Below are positions 19,490 to 26,535 of a stretch of 64,000 nt of DNA, piece by piece. The translations under genes and the position numbers were made by a program. The notes below the pieces were generated by a model that saw nothing but the letters and a program-made list of their open reading frames with translations, had not been told where the DNA came from and ran no database searches. The DNA is from Nostoc spongiaeforme FACHB-130 (GTDB taxonomy: Bacteria > Cyanobacteriota > Cyanobacteriia > Cyanobacteriales > Nostocaceae): NCBI RefSeq assembly GCF_014698475.1, contig NZ_JACJTB010000021.1, forward strand, positions 40,550-104,549. Reading direction: 5' to 3'. Positions within the stretch are counted from its first letter, which is position 1; the number at the start of each line of letters is the position of its first letter.

Positions 19490-19831
19490 ATGAATCTTCT
19501 AGCCGTCACAAGTTTACATAAATTGTCTCTTCACGTTCTAGTTGAACAAGCAGAGTCAGGAAATTTTATCGCCTCAGTTCCAGAGTTACCTGATTGTATG
19601 GTGGAAGCTGAAACTCGTGAAATTGCGTTCCCCTTTGGGGTTGCCGGAGGCATCGCATCTGTACAGGAGCAAGTTCAGGCTAAACTGGCAAATATGGAAG
19701 TGCTGACGCTAGAAGTAACCAATAATCCCTGGACAGATTTTATTGGGATTTTTGAGGGAGATGAAGAGTTTGCACAACTAGCGCAGGAACTTCGTGACGA
19801 ACGTGAGTTAGATATAAATAATAATGTATGA
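19490..19831 (+). CDS. HicB/VapB-like antitoxin with an in-frame repeat insertion
   Basis: 113 residues. The N-terminal ~45 residues match a HicB-like fold (LHVLVEQAESGNFIASVPELPDCMVEAETREIA). The C-terminal part is acidic (FIGIFEGDEEFAQLAQELRDERELDI), as in cyanobacterial antitoxins that precede PIN toxins. Between them a GC-richer stretch encodes FPFGVAGGIA, which breaks the helix. It looks like a 30-bp dispersed repeat inserted in frame at 19628-19657. The stop overlaps the start of a vapC stub (ATGA). The antitoxin may still fold, but its toxin is destroyed. Confidence 0.7.
   Translation: MNLLAVTSLHKLSLHVLVEQAESGNFIASVPELPDCMVEAETREIAFPFGVAGGIASVQEQVQAKLANMEVLTLEVTNNPWTDFIGIFEGDEEFAQLAQELRDERELDINNNV
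19628..19657. repeat. Small dispersed repeat inserted inside the antitoxin gene
   Basis: A 30-bp block with TTCCCCTTTGGGG followed by GCCGGAGGCATCGC. It keeps the reading frame and has the palindromic CCCC-TTTGGGG/GCCGGAGGC look of cyanobacterial small dispersed repeats. Removing it joins REIA directly to SVQEQVQAKL, which reads as a continuous helix. Confidence 0.55.
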
Positions 19832-19989
19832 GCCTTTGGGTATTAGACACAGATCATGTTTCGTTACTACTAGAACGACATCCACAGGTAAGCCGTCGAG
19901 TGGCTGAAGTAGGTTCACAGGTAGCGATTTCTATTGTGACAGTTCAGGAATTTTTTAATGGTTGGGTGGTGCGAATCAAGATGAATTAA
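19828..19989 (+). pseudogene. Truncated VapC-type PIN toxin
   Basis: 53 codons. The start MSLWVLDTDHVSLLLERHP carries the first PIN acidic motif (LDTDH), and TVQEFFNGWVVRI the second conserved acid. The frame then ends where an unrelated fragment begins (~19980). PIN toxins are normally ~130 residues, so the C-terminal acids are missing. Remains of the toxin paired with the HicB-like antitoxin. Confidence 0.75.
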
Positions 19990-20035
19990 TGGTAACGCTT
20001 GCAATTCCATAATTGCTTGTGATTGTACGTTTCCA
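19986..20035 (-). pseudogene. Fragment of an Rpn-family nuclease gene
   Basis: About 47 bases match, with few differences, the segment at ~43217-43265 of the Rpn gene in this window. On the minus strand it encodes GNVQSQAIMELQALPL against GNVQSQAIVELQALPL. It sits exactly where the vapC reading frame breaks, so it is a remnant of an inserted or recombined Rpn gene. Confidence 0.65.
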
Positions 20036-20243
20036 GCAAAAATTTCTTGTGACAGAGAAGCGTCAGGGACAGGAGTATCTTGGTTTCTATCTTCCACAAG
20101 GGAAGAAGGATGTGTTTAAGGAGTATTGTCAGTTTATTGACAGTACAATGAAGGATGAGCTAGAGAAATTTATTGATCAGTGCGTATCTGATCCGAAGTT
20201 TCAGCAATACTTAGAAATGAAGCGTCGGTTAAAAGATAAGTAA
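20013..20243 (+). CDS. Small hypothetical ORF (possible gene remnant)
   Basis: 76 codons. The first ~14 are antisense to the Rpn fragment and unlikely to be native. The rest (from about EKRQGQEYLGFYLPQGKKD) is charged and helical. I do not recognise it. It may be the 3' end of a gene whose start was replaced, or a short genuine gene. Confidence 0.3.
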   Translation: MLVIVRFQQKFLVTEKRQGQEYLGFYLPQGKKDVFKEYCQFIDSTMKDELEKFIDQCVSDPKFQQYLEMKRRLKDK

Positions 20244-20298
20244 GTTATGTGCTGTTAGGTTGCTGATAAATGTTAGCAAATGTGGGAGGTTATTAAAG

Positions 20299-20586
20299 AT
20301 GAAGATTAGAGGGATAAAACGTGGGCAAAGTATTGAAATCTTAGAAGAAATTAATAATATCCCCGATGGGACTGAAATGATACTAGAAATAGGATTTATC
20401 AAAGGTCAAATCAAAGCAACAGAATCGGAATTGACAGATGAAGCAAGGTTAGCCAGACTTAATCAATTATTTGGAGCTTGGGAAAATCAACCTGAATTAA
20501 CAGAAATTTTTGCAGAAATTGAACAACAGCGTCATACTTATCGAGGTAGGAATATAGATTTATTTGGTAATCAGGATAATGGCTAA
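20299..20586 (+). CDS. Putative antitoxin upstream of a second vapC stub
   Basis: 95 residues from ATG 20299, chosen because GGGAGG lies ~9 bases upstream. The N-terminal half (MKIRGIKRGQSIEILEEINNIPDGTEMILEI) looks like an AbrB/VapB-type beta-hairpin. The C-terminal half is acidic and helical (LARLNQLFGAWENQPELTEIFAEIEQQR). The stop overlaps the start codon of the next PIN stub (TAATG), the usual antitoxin-toxin arrangement. It appears intact although its toxin is not. Confidence 0.6.
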   Translation: MKIRGIKRGQSIEILEEINNIPDGTEMILEIGFIKGQIKATESELTDEARLARLNQLFGAWENQPELTEIFAEIEQQRHTYRGRNIDLFGNQDNG

Positions 20587-20636
20587 TGTATCTACTAGAT
20601 ACTAATATTTGTGTGGCTATTTCAAAAGGCTGTTGA
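20586..20636 (+). pseudogene. vapC start stub (second truncated PIN toxin)
   Basis: Sixteen codons, MYLLDTNICVAISKGC, then a stop. LLDTNI is the first PIN acidic motif. The rest of the toxin has been replaced by the start of an unrelated frame. Confidence 0.65.
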
Positions 20637-20853
20637 GTATGAATCTAATCATGCTGATGGACGTACCTATACTTGGACTGATGGGGAAAGTTTATTGCAG
20701 CTTCTAGCACGCAAGGATGAAATTATTGCTCAACATGAAAAGTTAATGGCTAAAGAGAAAAAGACGGCTTTTAACTCTCATTTGGTTGAAGCGTTAGAAG
20801 AAAGCTTAAATCAAGAAAAAGATGATTCACCTTGTTTAGTTTGTCATTTGTAA
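20611..20853 (+). CDS. Hypothetical ORF, probable 3' fragment
   Basis: 80 codons with a GTG start that overlaps the vapC stub. The part after KAVEYESNHADGRTYTW is hydrophilic and probably a coiled coil (LLQLLARKDEIIAQHEKLMAKEKK), ending in CLVCHL. I do not recognise it. It is likely the end of a larger gene joined to the PIN stub. Confidence 0.3.
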   Translation: MWLFQKAVEYESNHADGRTYTWTDGESLLQLLARKDEIIAQHEKLMAKEKKTAFNSHLVEALEESLNQEKDDSPCLVCHL

Positions 20854-20926
20854 TTCTGACCAATATTAAATATTTTATTTTGACAAGAGCTAGTGCGATC
20901 GCCCTAACTCCTGTATCGTTGATTTC

Positions 20927-21157
20927 CTAACCTTGCTGTCTAATTAATACACTCACTACATCGCCTAATTCACCTAAATTTCCTGCTATGACGGGTTTTG
21001 ACCAAGAACCCACTTCTGCATAACCTGTAGTATGTAGCTGATAAATTGTTCTCCTGACTAGTTCAGGACTACCGACTAATATGTGCTTTATCTTTTCTCG
21101 CCTCACCTGGACTTGATTGCTACTGCTATCTTCTAATCTCATAAATTCTTCCGCCAT
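20927..21157 (-). CDS. Conserved hypothetical protein divergent from the XRE-HNH gene
   Basis: 76 residues from ATG 21157 (an upstream start at 21175 is also open). The middle (HILVGSPELVRRTIYQLHTTGYAEVGSWSKP) gives a compact alpha/beta pattern. No function recognised. It is divergent from the XRE-HNH gene and shares its 107-bp promoter region with the palindromic operator described below. Confidence 0.6.
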   Translation of the reverse strand: MAEEFMRLEDSSSNQVQVRREKIKHILVGSPELVRRTIYQLHTTGYAEVGSWSKPVIAGNLGELGDVVSVLIRQQG

Positions 21158-21187
21158 AACGCACCTGTTTAACATTATCTCTGTTTT

Positions 21188-21230
21188 GTTATCATATATG
21201 ATAACCAGTCCGTGACAAAAGTTATCATAA
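21188..21230. promoter_or_regulatory. Palindromic operator for the XRE regulator
   Basis: A perfect 18-bp palindrome, GTTATCATATATGATAAC (21188-21205), is followed by a half site GTTATCATAA (21221-21230) and another TGATAA next to the XRE gene start (~21260). The sites lie in the divergent promoter and are probably bound by the XRE domain of the downstream protein. Confidence 0.6.
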
Positions 21231-21264
21231 AAGTTAACAAAATTGCGATCGCTATCCTGTGATA

Positions 21265-22647
21265 ATGGAAATCATGGGAAAAGCAGGACAAGCACTCAAG
21301 CAGGTTTTAGAGACTTACGACATCAGCCAAAGCCAACTGGCGACAGGTTTAGGTGTTGAACGTCCGATTGTCTTCCGTTGGTATCATGAAAAAATTGATC
21401 CTACGGCTGAAACTGTTGCAGAAATTGTCAAGGCGTTAAATAAGATTAATCAATCTGCTGCAAATGATTTTATTCAAGTATATTTAGGAGATTTAATTTT
21501 ATTTAGAAATCCCATCATGAATCAGGAATTACCACTGTCAGATAAAGTTAATGTTACAGTTTTATCCCAAATATTTAACAATATTACTAATTCATATAAA
21601 TATCTTTACTTTTTATCAATATTAGATATTCTCAAAAGAAGAAACTTTGATACTTTATCACCTATTAGCTTTCGGGAAATAATTGTAGAAATGTTAGCTA
21701 ATGCTTGGTATCCCCACAATTATTTTAAATTGTCTTTTGGGAAGCAAGACCAAATTGCTAATAAATTAGATGCTCTTGAGCTAGAAATTACAGAACCAAT
21801 TTTAAAGTTTAGAGATACAGATAAAAAGCTTTTGCGGACAGCTATTAATAACCAAAATCTCGATGATATTGTTATTTCGATTAATCGTTATGTGTCTTAT
21901 CGTTTAATTCGTCCTTTCTTTGCTCAAGAAACAAAGGGATTAAAAGATTATGATGTTAATCCCACTATTATTAATTTAGCCAACAATCAATTTGATACGA
22001 AAAAGCCTTTATATTCCTTTGATGCTGAAGACCAGAAAAATTGTAACGCCATTATTTTACATCCTGATTGGATTCAGTATTTAGAGGAAAACTACACAAT
22101 AATTAGGGGTTGGGCTTCCTGGGAATGGTTGAATTATATGCAGCAGAGAAACCCCAGCACCCCTAATGTAGTTAATAAATTGTTTATGCCACAAGAGAGA
22201 GATTCTCTAGGTAATCAAACTAAATATTGGAAAACGATTTTAGAAGATCGAGAAATTGAATGTATTTACTCTAAAATTAAATTAAATAAAAATGAAATTT
22301 CTTTAGATCATTATTTGCCTTGGTCTTTTGTAGCTCATGATCAATTATGGAATTTAATTCCGACTACAAAATCTGTTAATTCTTCTAAGTCTAATAATTT
22401 ACCGTCAGAAGCATATTTCCGAGATTTTGTATCATTACAGCATTTAGGCTTAACTATTTATAAGCAAAATGTCTCTCAAACAAAATGGTTAAATGATATT
22501 GAATGTTTTGTGGCGGAGTTGAAAGTTGATCAACCAGATGATTTATTAAATTTAGAAATTCTGATGAATGTTTATACAAAAACTATCCAACCTTTGATTT
22601 CTTTAGCTACTCTGCAAGGTTTTAGCCCTAATTGGGTTTATCTTTAA
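21265..22647 (+). CDS. XRE-type HTH fused to an HNH endonuclease
   Basis: About 460 residues; starts at 21259 (GTG), 21265 or 21274 are possible. Residues ~4-75 form an XRE/Cro helix-turn-helix (AGQALKQVLETYDISQSQLA, GVERPIVFRWYHEK). The middle is a helical domain (IIVEMLANAWYPHNYFKLSFGKQDQI), and the C-terminal third holds an HNH site: a CIYSKI strand, SLDHYLPWSFV (DH) and LWNLIPTTKSVNSSKSNNLP. HNH proteins of this type occur beside GHKL/MORC ATPases in restriction-like systems. The first ~75 residues resemble stand-alone cyanobacterial XRE regulators, so this looks like a regulator-nuclease fusion, and the palindromes upstream suggest it represses itself. Confidence 0.75.
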   Translation: MEIMGKAGQALKQVLETYDISQSQLATGLGVERPIVFRWYHEKIDPTAETVAEIVKALNKINQSAANDFIQVYLGDLILFRNPIMNQELPLSDKVNVTVLSQIFNNITNSYKYLYFLSILDILKRRNFDTLSPISFREIIVEMLANAWYPHNYFKLSFGKQDQIANKLDALELEITEPILKFRDTDKKLLRTAINNQNLDDIVISINRYVSYRLIRPFFAQETKGLKDYDVNPTIINLANNQFDTKKPLYSFDAEDQKNCNAIILHPDWIQYLEENYTIIRGWASWEWLNYMQQRNPSTPNVVNKLFMPQERDSLGNQTKYWKTILEDREIECIYSKIKLNKNEISLDHYLPWSFVAHDQLWNLIPTTKSVNSSKSNNLPSEAYFRDFVSLQHLGLTIYKQNVSQTKWLNDIECFVAELKVDQPDDLLNLEILMNVYTKTIQPLISLATLQGFSPNWVYL

Positions 22648-22721
22648 AAAAGAATGAATCTAGACATTGCTGAATCAGAACATGAAATACTAAATTAGCT
22701 TTTATTGTTCTTTATAACTTT

Positions 22722-22765
22722 GCGCCTACCGCAAGCGGAACGCCTGGCGGCGAATGCGTGAGGCA
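22722..22765. repeat. Dispersed repeat at the helicase truncation point
   Basis: A GC-rich block (GCGCCTACCGCAAGCGGAAC and GCCTGGCGGCGAATGCG) lies between the HNH gene and the helicase remnant. It has the look of a dispersed palindromic repeat and marks the place where the helicase N-terminus is missing. Confidence 0.5.
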
Positions 22766-23867
22766 AATTCATATTTTTAATCAGCAACGCTATGAACCCA
22801 CATTAGTAATATGGTTAGCCTATAGTGAAGAACTTTGCGAACAAGCGGTTACAGAATTTCAAAAAGCCTGGGATAGTTTAGGCGATCGCACCCTTTCAAC
22901 TTACCGCTTCTGGGGCAACCATGAGATAGATTTAGCACAAGCGCAAGATGGCTTAGTAGTAGCAGGATTAGCCAAAGTCTACAACGCCGCTAAAAAGAGT
23001 ATCCGCTTTATCAATCAAATGGGTGTGCGTTCTTCTTTAGTAATTATCGACGAAGCCCATCAAGCAGTAGCCGAAACCTATAAACTCGTCTTAGATTCCC
23101 TCGTCGTCCCCTACGAAAAAACCGCCTTATTAGGACTAACCGCCACACCCGGACGCACTTGGGCGGATATTAACACCGATGCACAACTAGCTAAATTCTT
23201 CGCCCGCCAAAAAGTTACCTTAGAAATCGAGGGTTATGACAACCCGATTGATTATCTCGTAGATCAACAATACCTAGCACAAGTTAACTATCGCTCATTA
23301 TTTTACGAAACCGGCATTGAACTCACACCCCAAGACCTCAAGCGCATTCATACAGATTTAGATATTCCCCCCTATATTCTCAATCGGTTAGCCGCAGACG
23401 AACAACGCAACCTCCGCATCATCCTAGAACTAGAAGCCCTCGCCCCACATCATCAACGCATCATCGTCTTTAACACCTCCGTGGAACACGCGCAACTCAT
23501 TGCTTCCATTTTGCGTTTACGCGGCTTCCATGCTGATGCTGTCACAGGCGAAACCCCCAAATCCGAACGAGAACGGCTGATTCACAGCTTTAAAGACCAA
23601 CAAACCCAAACCAAAATTTTATGTAACTACGGCGTATTAACCACTGGCTTCGACGCACCTAAAACCAGTGCTGCTGTTATCGCCCGTCCTACCAAATCCC
23701 TTGTCCTCTACAGCCAAATGGTAGGACGCGCCATCAGAGGAATCAAAGCTGGGGGTAATGCTACCGCCGAAATTGTCACCGTTGTCGATAGTCAACTTCC
23801 TGGTTTTGGTTCAGTTGCATCAGCCTTTCACAATTGGGAAGACGTTTGGAGGAAAACCCATGAATAA
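22758..23867 (+). pseudogene. SF2 (DEAD/DEAH) helicase lacking its N-terminal motifs
   Basis: The frame (369 codons from GTG 22758) starts in the middle of the first RecA domain. Motif II (LVIIDEAHQAV, DEAH), motif III (GLTATPGR), motif IV region (RIIVFNTSVEHA), motif V (TTGFDAPKTSAAVIARPT) and motif VI (QMVGRAIRG) are all present, but the Q-motif and the Walker A (GxGKT) are absent. Upstream in frame there is only a short stretch from 22686 containing repeat DNA. ATP hydrolysis should be lost, so it is called a truncated gene. It overlaps the GHKL gene by 8 bp. Confidence 0.8.
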
Positions 23868-25677
23868 CGCCCATGATATCGTTCCCACACACCTCGCAGT
23901 CCAAGCCATGCGGGATAACGGTTATAAAAACGCCGCCTACGCTTTAGCCGAATTAATGGATAATGCCATTCAAGCCGGTGCATCGCAAGTAGAACTGCTG
24001 TGTGGGGAACGGAAACAACAGGTAGAAGGGAGGAGGCGATCGCGCATTGAACAAATCGCCGTGTTAGATAATGGTTGTGGGATGGATGCGAATGTCTTAC
24101 GTCTCGCCCTGCAATTTGGTAACGGGACATATTTAGACGAAGACAAACACACCGGAATCGGTCGTTTTGGGATGGGTTTACCTTCCTCTTCTATTTCCCA
24201 ATGTCAGAGAGTTGATGTCTGGTCATGGCAAAATGGCATAGAAACTGCACTGCACAGTTACCTAGATTTAGATGAAATAAAAAATCAACGACTGACAGAA
24301 GTACCAAAACCGACACCTAAAGCAATTCCTCTAACTTGGACAAGAATTGGTCAACAATTTGGTGAAAGTGGCACATTAGTAGTTTGGTCAAAAATCGACC
24401 GTTGTATTTGGCGCACCGGCAAAGCAATTATTGATAACTCAGAATTTGTAATTGGGAGAATGTATCGCAAATTTATTAATAGCAGTGCAGTCAAAATCCG
24501 CATGGTAGCCTTTGATTTAGAGAATTTAGAACATCTAACCGATGAAAAATTTGCACTACCCAACGATCCTATTTACCTAATGGAAAGAACCTCCTGTCCT
24601 TACCCATTTGATAATCAAGCGATGTTTGAACCCTGGGCAGGTGATACCTATGAAGTCCCTTTTAAGATTAATTTTCAAGATAAAGAACATGATGTAAAAG
24701 TTCGCTTTTCCTTGGCGAAGCCCGAAGCTCGTCAAGCAGATGGTGGAAAAAATCCTGGTGATTTACCTCATGGAAAACACGCCGCTAAAAATGTTGGGGT
24801 TTCCATAGTGCGTGCCGGACGTGAATTAGAAATGGATACAGGAGTAGTAATTTCTTACGATTCAAGAGAAAGATGGTGGGGTGTAGAAATAGAATTTCCA
24901 CCCTCTCTTGATGAAATTTTTGGAGTAACTAATAATAAACAATCGGCTCGTAATTTTAGCGAGATTTTACAATTTGATATTGAGTCTTTATTAGAAAATG
25001 GAAAAACTATTACTGCTCTCAAAGAAGAACTTCAGGAAGATGAAGATCCAAAAGCTCCTCTTTTGGATATAGCTCATAAAATCAAGACTCAATTAAATGT
25101 TATTCGTCGTTGGATTCAAGCAGGAAGTAAAGGTACTCGTAGCAATCCAAAACGCCATGACCCTTATAAACCTGAAAAAGTAGCAACTACTGTAACTCAA
25201 GAACGTAAATCGCAGGGTTACAAAGGCAAAAGTGATGCAGATGAACAATTACCCAAAGAAGAGCGCAAACAAGTTATTAAAGAAACTTTAAAAGAAGAAG
25301 GTGTTACAGAAACTAAAGCCGAATTATTAGCAGCAACAACAGTAGATGATGGCTTGAAGTATACCTTTATTGAAGCACCCCTTGATACTCCTGCTTTCTT
25401 CTCCGTTAAACCCAGAGGCGGAGCAATTATTGTGACTCTAAATACTAATCATCCAGCTTATCAAAACTTAGTAGAAATCTTAGAAGAAGATGTAGATAAA
25501 GCCGACATAGATACCTTACGCTCTCGTTTGATTAACTCCTTAGATGGTTTAAAATTACTCCTAATGGCATGGGCAAGGTATGAAGATGAACAGACAGATG
25601 GTAAACGCAAAGAAAATGCCCAAGATACCCGCATTGATTGGGGGAGAGTCGCTAGGAGGTTTTTAGAGAATGAGTAG
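23860..25677 (+). CDS. MORC/MutL-like GHKL ATPase
   Basis: 605 residues from ATG 23860, chosen for the GGAGG at 23848-23852. All Bergerat-fold motifs are visible: N-box ALAELMDNAIQAGAS, G1 VLDNGCGMD and G2 GIGRFGMGLPSSSISQ. A ribosomal-S5-like transducer region and a charged helical C-terminal part follow. Families of this type pair with SF2 helicases and HNH or other nucleases in prokaryotic R-M-like systems (Iyer, Abhiman and Aravind 2008 described such MutL-like/MORC systems). It overlaps the helicase remnant by 8 bp, so the original order helicase-GHKL is kept. It appears intact. Confidence 0.85.
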   Translation: MNNAHDIVPTHLAVQAMRDNGYKNAAYALAELMDNAIQAGASQVELLCGERKQQVEGRRRSRIEQIAVLDNGCGMDANVLRLALQFGNGTYLDEDKHTGIGRFGMGLPSSSISQCQRVDVWSWQNGIETALHSYLDLDEIKNQRLTEVPKPTPKAIPLTWTRIGQQFGESGTLVVWSKIDRCIWRTGKAIIDNSEFVIGRMYRKFINSSAVKIRMVAFDLENLEHLTDEKFALPNDPIYLMERTSCPYPFDNQAMFEPWAGDTYEVPFKINFQDKEHDVKVRFSLAKPEARQADGGKNPGDLPHGKHAAKNVGVSIVRAGRELEMDTGVVISYDSRERWWGVEIEFPPSLDEIFGVTNNKQSARNFSEILQFDIESLLENGKTITALKEELQEDEDPKAPLLDIAHKIKTQLNVIRRWIQAGSKGTRSNPKRHDPYKPEKVATTVTQERKSQGYKGKSDADEQLPKEERKQVIKETLKEEGVTETKAELLAATTVDDGLKYTFIEAPLDTPAFFSVKPRGGAIIVTLNTNHPAYQNLVEILEEDVDKADIDTLRSRLINSLDGLKLLLMAWARYEDEQTDGKRKENAQDTRIDWGRVARRFLENE

Positions 25678-25744
25678 CGAAGTGATAAACTGCGATCGCT
25701 GATTAATTGAGGCACAATAGAATCAAAGACGCTATCAACACACA

Positions 25745-26014
25745 ATGACTACTCAATTGATGGTTCAGCCCTCATCTTTAATATCTTCTGGTATCAAGAT
25801 GAGTGAATTTGGTGACATTTATTTGTTTAAATTTACCGATGAGCTACAGTATCGTTTTGAAGAACTGTTAGAGAAGAAAAAAGCGGATGCGCTCACTCCT
25901 GAAGAAGAAGCTGAATATATAGGTATCTCCGAATTAGAGCGAATCTTTACCTTGATTAACGCTCAACTAGCAGCGAAAAGTAAATGGTGTCCGAATCAAC
26001 TCGAAAACTTGTAA
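25745..26014 (+). CDS. Small conserved protein coupled to the HNH nuclease
   Basis: 89 residues. The conserved part is FTDELQYRFEELLEKKKADALTPEEEAEYIGISELERIFTLINAQLAA, an acidic helical segment. It overlaps the HNH gene by 31 bp. I recognise the pair as common in cyanobacteria but know no function. An antitoxin-like or nuclease-inhibitor role is a guess. Confidence 0.65.
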   Translation: MTTQLMVQPSSLISSGIKMSEFGDIYLFKFTDELQYRFEELLEKKKADALTPEEEAEYIGISELERIFTLINAQLAAKSKWCPNQLENL

Positions 26015-26430
26015 GACAACGAGCAAAATATCTTTGTGAATACTGCCACTCTCCAGAATACTTAAGTCCAGACCGTTTTACCATTGACCATATTATGCCG
26101 CAGTCTTTGGGTGGTTCTGATGAACTGGATAATTTGGCTTTAGCTTGTCATCGCTGTAATGAGCGTCACTATAATTTTACAACTGCTACTGATCCCGAAA
26201 CTAAAGAACAAGTACCTCTATTTCATCCCCGTCAGCAAAAATGGTCTGACCATTTTATCTGGACAAAAGACGGGATCAAGATTTTAGGGACAACTCCTAC
26301 AGGGAGAGCTACTAGCGAGAGATTTGATTTCAATGATGAGCGTCGAGATGAGCCTTCGATTCAGGTGGCTCGTCGTTTTTGGGTAGAAGCTGGTTGGCAT
26401 CCTCCACAATCAGATCCACGTCAGGAATAA
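25984..26430 (+). CDS. HNH endonuclease
   Basis: 148 residues. The HNH core is complete: CEYCHSP, then FTIDHIMPQSLGGSDELDNLALACHRCNERHYN (DH, N and the second CxxC). The C-terminal part (DHFIWTKDGIKILGTTPTGRATSERF) is typical of the cyanobacterial HNH family associated with the short upstream gene. Metal-dependent DNA or RNA cleavage is expected. It may be an independent small module inside the island rather than part of the GHKL system. Confidence 0.82.
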   Translation: MVSESTRKLVRQRAKYLCEYCHSPEYLSPDRFTIDHIMPQSLGGSDELDNLALACHRCNERHYNFTTATDPETKEQVPLFHPRQQKWSDHFIWTKDGIKILGTTPTGRATSERFDFNDERRDEPSIQVARRFWVEAGWHPPQSDPRQE

Positions 26431-26457
26431 GAAAAATACCTCAAGTTCCCAGATTAA

Positions 26458-26534
26458 ATCTCACGCAGAGACGCAGAGGCGCAGAGAGTTAAGAGAGTTG
26501 TTATGATAATTTTCTGCGTTACTCCGCGTTAAAA
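26458..26534. repeat. Intergenic repeat with CGCAGAGGCGCAGAG motif
   Basis: The spacer holds TCACGCAGAGACGCAGAGGC and, further on, TTTTCTGCGTTACTCCGCGT, which pair imperfectly. A second copy of the left arm is at ~44838-44865. This is a dispersed cyanobacterial repeat and leaves 1-2 bp before the cysteine desulfurase ATG. Confidence 0.6.
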
Positions 26535-26535
26535 A

